Source: Paraburkholderia fungorum (GTDB lineage Bacteria; Pseudomonadota; Gammaproteobacteria; Burkholderiales; Burkholderiaceae). From it: 64,000 nucleotides of DNA. Both the position numbers and the translations under genes were made by a program. Shown piece after piece: positions 30,964 to 44,199 of this stretch; positions within the stretch are counted from its first letter, which is position 1, and each line of letters begins with the position of its first letter. Under the pieces are notes generated by a model. The model ran no database searches and was not told the origin of the DNA. It worked only from the letters and a program-made list of their open reading frames with translations. Location of the stretch: assembly GCF_900099835.1 (NCBI RefSeq), contig NZ_FNKP01000001.1, positions 2,480,001 to 2,544,000 of the forward strand. The letters run 5' to 3'.

Positions 30964-31857
30964 TCAGTCGCTGCGGGCCGGCGGGACCGCTTGCTGGAGA
31001 TCGAGACCGGCCAGCGCAGCCAGTTCGGCCTCGTCGAAACCGGCGTCACGGCGCGCTTCGAAATTGAACGGCCCGCGCAATTTCGGCGCGTGATACTGAT
31101 CGGCGAGACGGGTGTAGGTCGTGTGCGGATCGAGGCCGTTCTTGTTGCATAGGTGACGAAACCAGTGGTTGCCGATCAGCACGTGGCCGATCTCGTCGCG
31201 CAAGATTACGTCGAGAATCGCTGCGGACGCGTGGTCGCCGGCCTGTTGCAGTCGCGCGCGGATCGGCGGCGAGGCGTCGAGTCCGCGCGCTTCGAGCGTG
31301 CGCGGCACCAGCGCCATACGCGCCAGCACGTCGCCGCGGGTGCGCTCGCACATGTCCCACAGGCCGTCGTGCGCGGGGAAATCGCCGTATACGTGGCCGT
31401 ATTCCGCGAGCCGGGCGGTGAGCAGCGAGAAGTGATACGCCTCTTCGGCCGCGACTTTGAGCCAGTCGGCGTAGAACGCGGCAGGCATCGCGGGAAAGCG
31501 CCAGACGGCGTCGAGCGCAAGGTTGATCGCGTTGAATTCGATGTGCGCGAGCGCGTGCAGCAGCACCGCGCGGCCTTCGGGCGATTGCATGCCGCGCCGC
31601 TTTAACAGACGCGGATCGACCAGTTCCGGCTGCGCAGGACGGCCCGGCAGGTTGGGCGGCTCGTCGAGTTCGGCGTCGGCGGAACAGGTCATCTGCGCGT
31701 CGAGCACGGCGGCGTAGAGCGAGCGGGCTGCCGCCGCTTTGGTCACTGGATCGCTCTCGCGCAACGCGGCAAGCGCGGCAGTTCGCGCGCAGTCGGGGGA
31801 GCTGCGGTTGGCGGCGACAGGGGCGGCAGACAGGTTGGACGAAGCGGCGAACGTCAT
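30964..31857 (-). CDS. DUF455 family ferritin-like protein
   Basis: A 297-residue protein of the DUF455 ferritin-like family. Conserved carboxylates and His residues are visible in ALAHIEFNAINLALDAVWRF, KVAAEEAYHFSLL and DEIGHVLIGNHWFRHL, consistent with a di-iron or helical bundle fold. The function is unknown. I chose ATG 31857 (MTFAASSNLS), where family-like sequence begins. The frame stays open 396 bp further upstream, but that extension is Cys/Arg/Gly-rich and looks like GC-driven noise. No clear Shine-Dalgarno precedes 31857. Confidence 0.8.
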   Translation of the reverse strand: MTFAASSNLSAAPVAANRSSPDCARTAALAALRESDPVTKAAAARSLYAAVLDAQMTCSADAELDEPPNLPGRPAQPELVDPRLLKRRGMQSPEGRAVLLHALAHIEFNAINLALDAVWRFPAMPAAFYADWLKVAAEEAYHFSLLTARLAEYGHVYGDFPAHDGLWDMCERTRGDVLARMALVPRTLEARGLDASPPIRARLQQAGDHASAAILDVILRDEIGHVLIGNHWFRHLCNKNGLDPHTTYTRLADQYHAPKLRGPFNFEARRDAGFDEAELAALAGLDLQQAVPPARSD

Positions 31858-32289
31858 GGCAAGCGGGCTGGTAATGGCAGCGATGCTGGGAACGGGTTTC
31901 AGGTAGGACAAGGAGTAAGCGGGAGCAGGCGCGGCAAAGGAGCGAGCCGCAGGCGCCGCACAGGGCGCAACGGTGCTCAGTTCGGCGATACGCTTGCACC
32001 CGCCCATTCGCTCAGCGGCCACCGCCCGATTGCAACCCGCCCGCCCCTCGCAGAACGGTGCTCGCGCTGCACGCGCCTCGATAGCAGGCAGGAGATCAAA
32101 CCCGCACCGACCGCCGCTACACCAGGAGCCCCAACCACACAACCGTTTACAATACCCGATTCGACCATCCGGCGCGCCGATCGCGCCGGCCAGGCGGCAC
32201 ATCCCGCGGCAACCCCGGCCACGCTTCATCTGCCGGGCCATTCCCCGCCCCATTTCAGCGTCAGCAGCGACTGATCAAGAGGAGACATT
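31858..32289. other. 432-bp spacer between divergent DUF455 and carbonic-anhydrase-like genes
   Basis: No gene is convincing. The minus-strand frame of the DUF455 gene is open through most of this stretch, which is common in GC-rich DNA. The only promoter-like signal I see is TACAAT (32148-32153, plus strand), about 130 bp before the downstream gene, without a clear -35. The plus-strand ribosome-binding site AAGAGGAG lies at its end. Confidence 0.5.
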
Positions 32290-32814
32290 GTGACGATTTA
32301 CAAGCTTGGCGAAGCCGCCCCGACCATTCACGAGAGCGTGTTCATCGCGGATACGGCGACTATCATCGGCAATGTGACGATCGAGGAAAACGCGAGCGTC
32401 TGGTTCGGCGCGACGATTCGCGGCGACAACGAGGCGATCACCGTCGGCGCGGGCAGCAACGTGCAGGAAAGCGCCGTGCTGCACACCGACCCCGGTTTTC
32501 CTCTGACGATCGAGCCGAACGTGACGATTGGCCACCAGGTCATGCTGCACGGCTGCACGATCAAGGAAGGTTCACTGGTCGGAATTCAGGCCGTGGTCTT
32601 GAATGGAGCGGTAATCGGCCGCAACTGTCTGGTCGGAGCGGGCGCCATCGTCACTGAAGGCAAGGTGTTTCCCGACAATTCGCTGATTCTCGGCGCGCCC
32701 GCCAAAGTGGTGCGCGAGTTGACCGAGACGGATATCGCCAATATGCAGCGCGGCACGGCAAGTTATGCCGAGCGCCGCGAATATTTCAAGGCGCAGCTCG
32801 TACGCATCGGCTAA
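32290..32814 (+). CDS. Gamma-carbonic-anhydrase-like hexapeptide-repeat protein
   Basis: A 174-residue left-handed beta-helix protein of the YrdA/CaiE/PaaY type. It shows the hexapeptide repeats (ATIIGNVTIEENASVWFG) and the His pattern used for metal binding (HTDPG..., IGHQVMLHGCTI). Family members include carbonic anhydrases and related metal enzymes; activity is not certain here. The start is GTG 32290 with AAGAGGAG 5 nt upstream. The next gene, hslO, begins 62 bp later and is probably co-transcribed. Confidence 0.9.
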   Translation: MTIYKLGEAAPTIHESVFIADTATIIGNVTIEENASVWFGATIRGDNEAITVGAGSNVQESAVLHTDPGFPLTIEPNVTIGHQVMLHGCTIKEGSLVGIQAVVLNGAVIGRNCLVGAGAIVTEGKVFPDNSLILGAPAKVVRELTETDIANMQRGTASYAERREYFKAQLVRIG

Positions 32815-32876
32815 CCGCCGACGCGCGGGGCGCGCAAGGCGCGGCATCAGCCGCGTCATTCCACCGAGGAAAAGTT

Positions 32877-33827
32877 GTGAGCGACCAGTTGCAAAAATTC
32901 ATGTTCAGCGCGGCGCCAGTGCGCGGCGAGATCGTTTCGCTGCGCAATACGTGGCAGGAAGTGCTGACGCGCCGCGATTATCCGGCGCCTGTGCGGACGA
33001 TTCTGGGCGAAATGATGGCCGCGTGCGCACTGCTGTCGGCGAATCTCAAGTTCGACGGCACGCTCGTCATGCAGATTTTCGGCGACGGCCCGGTCAAGAT
33101 GCTGGTGGTCCAGTGCAGCTCCGATCTGTCGATGCGCGCCACCGCCAAGCTTTCCGGCGACACGGCCAATACCATCGGCGACACGGCTTCGATGATCGAA
33201 TTGCTGAACGCGAGCGGTCACGGCCGCTGCGTGATCACGCTCGATCCAGCCGACAAGCATCCGGGCCAACAGCCGTATCAAAGTATCGTGCCGCTGTCGG
33301 GCGTGGACGGCCCGCTCAACTCGATGGCCGAAGTGCTCGAGCACTACATGCACCACTCCGAACAACTCGACACGCGCCTGTGGCTCGCGGCGAACACCGA
33401 GCGCGCGGTCGGCATGCTGCTGCAGAAGCTGCCGGGCGACGGCGGCATCGTCCCGCATCCGGGCGAGCTGGACGCGGATACCTGGGAACGCGTTTGCACG
33501 CTGGGCGGCACGCTGTCGCAGGACGAACTGTTGAAAGAAGAACCGGAAACGGTTTTCCGGCGCCTTTTCTGGCAGGAAAACGTCCAGCATTTCGAGCCGG
33601 CCACGGCGCGCTTCGAATGCACGTGTTCGCGCGAGAAAGTCGGTGGAATGCTGAAGATGCTGGGCCGCGAAGAGGTGGACGGCGTGATCGAAGAACGCGG
33701 ACATGTGGAAATTCATTGCGAGTTCTGCAACCAGCGGTACGAATTCGATCCGGTCGATGTGGCGCAACTTTTCGTCGCCGACGCACTCTCACAGGGTGTG
33801 ACGCCCGCTGCTGATCAACGGCATTGA
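32877..33827 (+). CDS. hslO: Redox-regulated chaperone Hsp33
   Basis: Hsp33 is a holdase activated by oxidation. The 316-residue product has the C-terminal zinc switch: Cys248, Cys250, Cys281 and Cys284 in the form CxC-x30-CxxC. The N-terminal substrate-binding domain (FMFSAAPVRGEIVSLRNTW) is typical. The start is GTG 32877 with GAGG about 6 nt upstream. A strong hairpin follows 72 bp after the stop. Confidence 0.96.
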   Translation: MSDQLQKFMFSAAPVRGEIVSLRNTWQEVLTRRDYPAPVRTILGEMMAACALLSANLKFDGTLVMQIFGDGPVKMLVVQCSSDLSMRATAKLSGDTANTIGDTASMIELLNASGHGRCVITLDPADKHPGQQPYQSIVPLSGVDGPLNSMAEVLEHYMHHSEQLDTRLWLAANTERAVGMLLQKLPGDGGIVPHPGELDADTWERVCTLGGTLSQDELLKEEPETVFRRLFWQENVQHFEPATARFECTCSREKVGGMLKMLGREEVDGVIEERGHVEIHCEFCNQRYEFDPVDVAQLFVADALSQGVTPAADQRH

Positions 33828-33898
33828 GACGACCGGTGAAGCGGGTTTCAGGCTCGCCGATCTGGAGCGGATAGTAGTCGTTTCACGGTGGTTGTTAT

Positions 33899-33936
33899 CG
33901 CGCCGCCCATCGTCACTTTGTGACTCGGGCGGCGCG
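33899..33936. repeat. Strong hairpin after hslO
   Basis: The 10-bp stem CGCGCCGCCC / GGGCGGCGCG encloses a second 5-bp stem (GTCAC/GTGAC, loop TTT), separated by small mismatches. No T-run follows, so it is not a canonical intrinsic terminator. It lies in the 241-bp spacer between hslO and the lipoprotein gene. Confidence 0.6.
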
Positions 33937-34068
33937 AATTGCTTCAGCATTACCTGTCGCTGGTTCCGTTTGCTTGCGTGTGGTTTCGTCTGGTTGCGTT
34001 GATTCCTGGCGGCGGACGTTGTGCATTTTTACTTAGGCATCCGACCGACTGATTGCTGGAGATCGAAC

Positions 34069-34473
34069 ATGATCCGCACTGTTTCGTCGACCCGCTATGC
34101 CCTTGCCCTTCGCCACACGCGCTTGTTTTCGGTCCTCGTCGTGGTTGCCGGCACCGCCGCGCTAGCCGGCTGCGCGATCGATCCGCCAGGGCCGTCGCCG
34201 ATCCTGAGCCGTTTGCCGGCCGATCAGACCGACACCGTCAACTCCACCACCGCGCCGCCACTTACGCCGCAAGAACGCGCACGCTATGACGCGATCGACC
34301 GGCAGGTGCTGTTCGAACAGGATCAGGCGATTGCCGCCGAAAATGCCGCTCAGGCCTGGTCGCGTTATTACTCGCCACCGGTCAACGTCTGGGGAGGTTA
34401 TTCCAGCGGCGGTTGGGGACGCGGCTGGGGCTCCGGGATTGGCGTGGGTTTTGGACCAAACTGGGGTTGGTAG
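34069..34473 (+). CDS. Small Gly/Trp-rich lipoprotein
   Basis: A 134-residue predicted lipoprotein: an N-terminal signal sequence with lipobox LAGC (acylated Cys35), a middle region with QERARYDAIDRQVLFEQDQAI, and a C-terminal tail rich in Gly and Trp (WGGYSSGGWGRGWGSG). The ATG has GGAG 8 nt upstream. I do not recognise a family; a Gly/Trp tail is common in envelope-associated small proteins of Burkholderiales. A terminator follows. Confidence 0.72.
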   Translation: MIRTVSSTRYALALRHTRLFSVLVVVAGTAALAGCAIDPPGPSPILSRLPADQTDTVNSTTAPPLTPQERARYDAIDRQVLFEQDQAIAAENAAQAWSRYYSPPVNVWGGYSSGGWGRGWGSGIGVGFGPNWGW

Positions 34474-34528
34474 AACAAAGCGTGGGGCGTATCGCGCGGT
34501 AGCGCACTCAACCTGAAGGGCCAAAAGA

Positions 34529-34564
34529 AAAAGGAGCGGTTCATTGCTGAACCGCTCCTTTTTT
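34529..34564. terminator. Bidirectional intrinsic terminator
   Basis: The hairpin AAAGGAGCGGTTCA, loop TTGC, TGAACCGCTCCTTT has T-runs on both outward strands. It serves the plus-strand lipoprotein gene and the convergent ftsB gene. Confidence 0.88.
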
Positions 34565-34621
34565 CGTCCCCCGTATCTTGCCGGCCTGGCGCAGCTAACG
34601 CGCTACACCAACACGCAACGT

Positions 34622-35059
34622 TCAATGCGTACCAGCGGCCTTCTTGTCCTTCGCCGCCTTGCCGCCGTGCTTGCGATCCGGCTTCGCACGCGACTCCGGA
34701 TTCGGCACCACATGCAGCGGTGCCGCCGACACTTCACCCCGCGTCGAGGTTGTCACCGAAGGCGTGTTTGCGGTCGGCAACGGCGCGTTCGGCGACACGA
34801 ATTGCACGAACACTTCGCCATCCTTGACCATGCCCATTTCGTAGCGCGCCCGCTCTTCGACAGCGGCCGTGCCGTTCTGCAGATCCTGCACTTCGCCCTG
34901 AATACGCTCGTTGCGCAGCTTCGAATCGTTGTTCTTCTGCAGTTGCTGCGCCAGTTGCTGCTGCAACTCGTGCACACGCAACCAGCCCCCATGGCCCCAC
35001 CAGAGCGGGTACTGGATCAGCGCCAGCAGAACGATCAGGACAGCAGTGACGAGCCGCAT
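34622..35059 (-). CDS. ftsB: Cell division protein FtsB
   Basis: FtsB is a bitopic division protein that works with FtsL and FtsQ to activate septal wall synthesis. The 145-residue product has an N-terminal transmembrane helix (residues 3-21), then a periplasmic coiled coil (about 27-70, [23 protein letters not shown]). [24 protein letters not shown] is the conserved end of the family. The tail of about 55 residues is Lys/Pro/Ala-rich and variable. The gene follows eno, as in many proteobacteria, with a strong hairpin between them. Confidence 0.93.
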   Translation of the reverse strand: MRLVTAVLIVLLALIQYPLWWGHGGWLRVHELQQQLAQQLQKNNDSKLRNERIQGEVQDLQNGTAAVEERARYEMGMVKDGEVFVQFVSPNAPLPTANTPSVTTSTRGEVSAAPLHVVPNPESRAKPDRKHGGKAAKDKKAAGTH

Positions 35060-35080
35060 GAAGTAAGCACAATAAATACG

Positions 35081-35109
35081 CGCCGCCCTGCGCTATACGC
35101 AGGGCGGCG
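35081..35109 (-). terminator. Strong hairpin between eno and ftsB (possible terminator or attenuator)
   Basis: A perfect 12-bp stem (CGCCGCCCTGCG / CGCAGGGCGGCG, 5-nt loop) lies 57 bp after the eno stop. On the minus strand it is followed by CGTATTTATT, a poor T-run, so full termination is doubtful. Confidence 0.55.
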
Positions 35110-35166
35110 AGGTCAATCAGAAACGGGGGATAACCGGCTCATCGGTTAGCGTAGACATCAGCCAAC

Positions 35167-36540
<1,374 letters not shown>

Positions 36541-36674
36541 TCAAGAAGAGCGCCGGTCTCCCCGACGAACCACTCGCGCGCCGATACGTTCGACGACCAT
36601 TGCGTTACTTTCGCCGCGCGTCGACGACTGCGCCCATTATGCAAGCGAGTCGTGACACGCGGAAAACGTATGAA

Positions 36675-39510
<2,836 letters not shown>

Positions 39511-40314
39511 TCAACCCCGCTGCTCCAGTTCGCGCAACATGCGCTGCACCGCGCGCGCGGTTTCGATCGGTTTTTCCATCGGATAAAGATGGCTGCCTTC
39601 GATCCACTCCAGATGTCCGCCGGTCACGCGGCGGGTTGCATCCAGCCCGGCCTGGCGAATTTCCTTCGAGCGCGTGCCGGCGATAAACCCGACCGGCACC
39701 GCCGCGCCGCGAGCCAGTCGCGAGCCGAGCGTATGCGGCAAGGTTTTATATATCTGATATTCGGTGCGGCGGTCGAAGGCGAGCGAACGCGAGCCGTCGG
39801 CCGAAGTCTGCGGAATACCGAAGTCGATGTAGTCGGACAGCATGCGCTCGTCCCAGCGCGCGAACGCGGGCTTCGAATGAAAATGCCGCCACGTTTCGTC
39901 GCGGCTCGCCCAATGAGTGCGTCGCATGCGGGTGGCGGCCGCGGGCGAGAGGCGCTCGTCGAGGCCAGTCCATTGCGACACGCGCAGCATGCTGCTGCGC
40001 CAGCCGGCGATGACCGGCGAATCCAGCATCACCACGCCCCGGACCCATTGCGGCTTCTTGAGCGCGGCCATCAACGACAGATAGCCGCCTAGCGAATGCC
40101 CCACCAGCCAAACCGGCTGTTCATACGCACGGCCAATATCGTCGAGCAACTGTTCGACCAGATGCGGCCAGTCCTGGGTCACCGGGAAACGCGCGTCGTG
40201 GCCGATGCGCTCGATCGCGCGCAGTTCGTAGTCGTCGGACAATTCGGCAAAGATCGTCCGGTAGGTCGACGCCGGGAAACCGTTCGCGTGCGAGAAATGA
40301 ATGACGTTTTTCAA
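39511..40314 (-). CDS. Alpha/beta hydrolase
   Basis: A 267-residue alpha/beta-hydrolase. HFSHANGFPASTYR lies at the start, the nucleophile elbow is VGHSLGGYLSL (about 73-83), and GSHLYPMEKP holds the probable catalytic His. It resembles small lipase/esterase-type proteins of proteobacteria; the substrate is unknown. It sits alone in a gap between comEC and pyrG, and shares no obvious sequence with the other alpha/beta hydrolase at 30 kb beyond the fold motifs. Confidence 0.82.
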   Translation of the reverse strand: MKNVIHFSHANGFPASTYRTIFAELSDDYELRAIERIGHDARFPVTQDWPHLVEQLLDDIGRAYEQPVWLVGHSLGGYLSLMAALKKPQWVRGVVMLDSPVIAGWRSSMLRVSQWTGLDERLSPAAATRMRRTHWASRDETWRHFHSKPAFARWDERMLSDYIDFGIPQTSADGSRSLAFDRRTEYQIYKTLPHTLGSRLARGAAVPVGFIAGTRSKEIRQAGLDATRRVTGGHLEWIEGSHLYPMEKPIETARAVQRMLRELEQRG

Positions 40315-40509
40315 CTGCGGCTATCTCCGTTCTGTTTGTGTTTTTTAGTGCCGGGCCGGGGCTGCGGGTACGGTTGCGTGGGGCACTTCTTTCGCGGACA
40401 CATTCTGGGGCCGTCGCGGGCTCGTGCTCCTCCAGGGCAATCGCCATCCCGCAGCACGGCTCCATTTTTATGCGGGCTCGCAATTTGCCACTGTCGCGTC
40501 ACCTTGCAG

Positions 40510-43263
40510 TCAGCGATCCATCCAGTAACGACGCTGCGTATCGCGGTAGCGTTCGAGCGTCAGCACGGCGCCGTTCGTCTCCGCGCCCGCCTGCGCTGAA
40601 TAACCCGGATCGACGTCGACCCGCACCGCGCCATCCACATCGCTACGCCCGAGTTCGATATGACGCGCCTTATAACGCTCGAACACGCCGGCATTCGGAT
40701 GATGAAACCGGTTACGGTAGCCTACCTGAAATATTGAGATAGACGGATCGATAGAGTCGAGGAACGGCTCGGTCGACGACGTCTTGCTGCCGTGATGCGG
40801 CACGACCAGCACCTGCGCGCGCAACGCGTCACGATCGCGCGCGAGCAGCACGCGTTCGGTGGGCGCCTCGATGTCCGCCGTCAGCAAAGCCGCGATGCGA
40901 GGCGGGATCGTTTTAGTGCGGTTCTCCGGGCCGCTCGCGATGGCCGGGATCGTGCTCACGCGCAACACGCAGCAATGCTCGTTTGGCTTGCCTCGCAGCG
41001 GGCCGGCGTCCGGCCACAACATTGCGAATTCGACGCCGTCCCACTGCCAGCGCTGGCCCGCCGCGCATGGCAAGGTGCGCGCGCCGTGCTGTTTCGCACT
41101 CGACCAGAGCGCATTGGACGGCGGCAACGCGGCCACCATCTGCTCGACGTGGATCGCGTCGAGCACGGCCGGCGCCCCGCCCGAGTGATCGGAATCGGCA
41201 TGGCTGACGATCAGCGTGTCGAGCGATCTCACCCCATGCGCCTGCAGAAACGGCACGACCACCCGCTCGCCCGCGTGGGTCGATTCCGGGCCGGGCCCGG
41301 TATCGAACAGCAACGTATGATGCGCGGTCTCGATCAGCACCGAGGTACCCTGCCCGACGTCCAGCGCGGTCAGGCGAAAAGTGCCGTGCGGCGGACCGGG
41401 CGACGCTGGCATCAGCAGCGGCAACCACGTGAGCGGCGCAGCCCACCGGAGCGGCCAGCCGCGTGGCGCCAACAGCCAGAACACACCCACCGCCGCGGCG
41501 GCCAGCGCCCAGGCGTTGGGTTGCGGCAGCCACCAGAGCGTCGAGCCGGGGCCGGACAAAAGATGCAGGAACTCGCCCAGCAAAACGAGCAGGCCATGCG
41601 CGGCGTGGAAGGCCAGCGCATCGACGGGCGCGGGCAGTGCAACGCCAGCCAGCACGGCGGGCGTGACCAGCAGACTCACCCACGGAATCGCGAAGGCATT
41701 CGCGAGTGGGCCGATCAGTGGAATTTGCGAGAACCAGTAGACGGTGAGCGGTGCGAGAGCGACGGTTACCGCGATCTGGACGTGGGCGGCGCTGTACAGC
41801 CGGTCATTGAGAGCAATGAGCCGGCGACGCAGCGACCCGCGGAAATTGGTGAAGGTGGGACGGGCGTCGTTGTAGTTGTAATCGTCGAGGCCATCGCGGT
41901 TATCGGTATCACGATGGCAGCGGCTGGTACCGTTGCTGTTTCGCAGACCACCGCCGTTGCCGTTGCCACGATCGCTATCGCCGCGACCGGCATCCCCCTC
42001 CTGGCTCCGGGCCTCCCGACCGCCCTCGCGCCGCCAACGAACTCGCCCCGACATCGCGAACAGAATCGCCGCCACCGCGCAGAACGAAAGCCAGAATCCC
42101 GCCGACACCACCGCCCACGGATCAATCAGCAGCACCAGCCCCAGCGCCCAGCACATTACCGTCGAACGAGCGAGATTGCGTCCGCTGACAAACGCGAGCG
42201 CAACCACTCCCGCCATCCACAACGCCCGCTGTGCCGGCACATTGAAGCCCGCCAGCGCCGCATGCAACGCGGCGAACGCCGCGCCGCCCGTCACCGCGAC
42301 GATTTGCGCGGGCAGGCGCAGCGGCCAGTTACGGCCGATCCACCCGGAGCGCCGCCACACAGCTCCCGCGAACCACGCGGCAAGACCGGCAACGAAGCCG
42401 ATATGCAAGCCCGAAATCGCCACCAGATGGCTCGTGCCCGTGCTGCGCATCAATTGCCAGTCGGCGGCAGTGACTTCGTCCTGCGCGCCGATGGCCAGAG
42501 CAACGACAATCCCGCGATGCGGCGCATCCGCGAGTACCGTGTCGATCCGCGCGCGTAACGCCGCGCGCCAGCGGTCCACGCTCACGCGGATGTCTCGAAC
42601 CTGCCCAGGCAAACGCCGCGCGTGAGACGGTGCGCTCACATAACCGGTGGCCCGCACATTGCGCGCTAGCAGAGTGGCTTCGGCATCGCGCACGCCGAAA
42701 TTCCTGTTGCCGTGAGGCCGCTTCAGACGCACGGTCAGACGCCAGCGTTCGCCCGGCTGGAGCAACGGCGCCGGGGCATCGTCGGCGATCCAGGAAAGTT
42801 GTAGAACATGGGGAAAAGCCGCGACCGGCGCGTCGGCCGATTCGACTTCGAACAGAAAGCGCACGCCTTTTTCATCATGCGCCGCCAAGCCTTTGATGCT
42901 GCCGACGACCTCGATATCGCGCCCTTCCCACGCCTGCGGCAAGCCCACCGCGAGCCGCATCTCCGCGCGCACGGCGGCATAGCCGAAACCCATGCACGCC
43001 GCCGCACACCACACGGCGATCCAGCCGGCGAACCCTCGCAAACGCGAATCAAACCGGAAATGGCGCGACCACCAACGCCACGACGACGATGTCGTCGACC
43101 GCGCCGCAGCAAGCATGGAGTCGCCTCGCAAACCCCACGCCGCGACACCAATCGCCACGATGCCGAGCACCACCAGCCCGAACCAGCCGCCCCACCCCGG
43201 CAACGCAGCCTGCCGCTGCAAGCCGATCACGCCCAACGCAAATCCGCACCATCCTGCCCGCAT
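40510..43263 (-). CDS. comEC: ComEC/Rec2-type DNA uptake channel with a low-complexity insert
   Basis: A 917-residue membrane protein of the ComEC/Rec2 family, expected to move single-stranded DNA across the inner membrane in natural transformation. It has N-terminal helices, an OB-like domain, the Competence membrane core (HLVAISGLHIGFVAGLAAWF), and a C-terminal metallo-beta-lactamase domain (LDVGQGTSVLIETAHHTLLFDTG, SHADSDHSGGAP, VPHHGSKTS). An insert of about 60 residues rich in Gly, Arg, Asp and Asn (about residues 406-469) lies between membrane segments. I chose ATG 43263 because GGAGG precedes it; GTG 43278 is in frame. Functional competence is not known from sequence. Confidence 0.92.
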   Translation of the reverse strand: MRAGWCGFALGVIGLQRQAALPGWGGWFGLVVLGIVAIGVAAWGLRGDSMLAAARSTTSSSWRWWSRHFRFDSRLRGFAGWIAVWCAAACMGFGYAAVRAEMRLAVGLPQAWEGRDIEVVGSIKGLAAHDEKGVRFLFEVESADAPVAAFPHVLQLSWIADDAPAPLLQPGERWRLTVRLKRPHGNRNFGVRDAEATLLARNVRATGYVSAPSHARRLPGQVRDIRVSVDRWRAALRARIDTVLADAPHRGIVVALAIGAQDEVTAADWQLMRSTGTSHLVAISGLHIGFVAGLAAWFAGAVWRRSGWIGRNWPLRLPAQIVAVTGGAAFAALHAALAGFNVPAQRALWMAGVVALAFVSGRNLARSTVMCWALGLVLLIDPWAVVSAGFWLSFCAVAAILFAMSGRVRWRREGGREARSQEGDAGRGDSDRGNGNGGGLRNSNGTSRCHRDTDNRDGLDDYNYNDARPTFTNFRGSLRRRLIALNDRLYSAAHVQIAVTVALAPLTVYWFSQIPLIGPLANAFAIPWVSLLVTPAVLAGVALPAPVDALAFHAAHGLLVLLGEFLHLLSGPGSTLWWLPQPNAWALAAAAVGVFWLLAPRGWPLRWAAPLTWLPLLMPASPGPPHGTFRLTALDVGQGTSVLIETAHHTLLFDTGPGPESTHAGERVVVPFLQAHGVRSLDTLIVSHADSDHSGGAPAVLDAIHVEQMVAALPPSNALWSSAKQHGARTLPCAAGQRWQWDGVEFAMLWPDAGPLRGKPNEHCCVLRVSTIPAIASGPENRTKTIPPRIAALLTADIEAPTERVLLARDRDALRAQVLVVPHHGSKTSSTEPFLDSIDPSISIFQVGYRNRFHHPNAGVFERYKARHIELGRSDVDGAVRVDVDPGYSAQAGAETNGAVLTLERYRDTQRRYWMDR
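41850..42050 (-). other. Low-complexity coding insert within comEC
   Basis: The plus-strand DNA here is built from short repeats (GTTGTAGTTGTAATCG, GCCGTTGCCGTTGCC, CGATCGCTATCGC). In the protein frame it reads as GREARSQEGDAGRGDSD... and ...NGNGGGLRNSNG..., hydrophilic and unlike the flanking transmembrane sequence. The reading frame stays open across it. Confidence 0.6.
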
Positions 43264-43374
43264 CCGCCCTCCGTCCACCTGGCGCGGGACGAAACGACGC
43301 GCGACGAACAGGCGTCAGCGAGCCCGCCGGGCATGGGTTTCGCCCGACGCGAACCACAAGATCAACGAGATTGA

Positions 43375-44163
43375 TTATGCAGAGGAAAGGGCCAGCCGGG
43401 GCAGTGCTGCGAGCGCGTTGGCCGTTGTGCCTAAGGCGGCTTCGTCGGCGGTCATTCCGCGCAGGTCCGCGAGGCCCGCGCCGATCGCCGGAATCTGCTC
43501 GGGCGAGTTGCGCTGCTTATACATCCACGACGGCGCGATGTCGGGCGCGTCGGTTTCGACGACCAGCGCGTCGAACGGCAATTGTTCGGCGAGACGGCGA
43601 ATCTGCCGCGCGCGCTCGAACGTCAGATTGCCGCCGAAGCCAAGATGCATCCCCTGGTCGATATAGGCCTGGGCCTGCTGGAAACTGCCATTGAACGCGT
43701 GCGCGATGCCGCGATGAATCTGATGCCGACGCAGCCCTTTGATCACCTGATCCTGCGATTTGCGCACGTGGCAAATCACCGGCAGATCGAATTCGCGTGC
43801 GAGTTGCAGCTGGCCGTTGTAGAAGAACTGCTGACGCGCATCGTCAAGACCGTCGACAAAATAATCGAGCCCGATCTCGCCGATACCGACGAACAGTGGA
43901 TCGTCCAGACTCGCCTCGATCTCCATGCGCAGCAGATCGAGATCGCCGTCTTCGGCACCCGGCGTGAACAGCGGATGAATGCCGAGCGCATACGCCCCGC
44001 CCTCCACTTGATGCGCCAGTTCACGCACCGCCTCGAAGTTCTGCCGGCCGATCGCCGGAATCACGATGCGGCCAACGCCCACGCGATGCGCCGACGCCGC
44101 AACCTCGGCGCGATCGGCATCGAATTCCGACGCGTCGAGATGACAGTGCGTATCGATCCACAT
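43375..44163 (-). CDS. TatD-family metal-dependent hydrolase
   Basis: A 262-residue TIM-barrel hydrolase. The metal motif DTHCHLD lies at residues 3-9, GEIGLDYF follows near 97-104, and VICHVRKS and HAFNGSF provide further His ligands. VETDAPD is near the C-terminus. TatD proteins are DNases or related nucleases, also proposed for repair. The ATG has GAGG 6 nt upstream. It lies between lolD (36 bp) and comEC (111 bp). Confidence 0.92.
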   Translation of the reverse strand: MWIDTHCHLDASEFDADRAEVAASAHRVGVGRIVIPAIGRQNFEAVRELAHQVEGGAYALGIHPLFTPGAEDGDLDLLRMEIEASLDDPLFVGIGEIGLDYFVDGLDDARQQFFYNGQLQLAREFDLPVICHVRKSQDQVIKGLRRHQIHRGIAHAFNGSFQQAQAYIDQGMHLGFGGNLTFERARQIRRLAEQLPFDALVVETDAPDIAPSWMYKQRNSPEQIPAIGAGLADLRGMTADEAALGTTANALAALPRLALSSA

Positions 44164-44199
44164 GACGGGCCTCGCTAGCGGCGGCGCAACGATTCGCGC

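Noticed and set aside
31858..32253. 132-codon N-terminal extension of the DUF455 protein
   Set aside because: Cys/Gly/Arg-rich, without family similarity; probably open by composition only.
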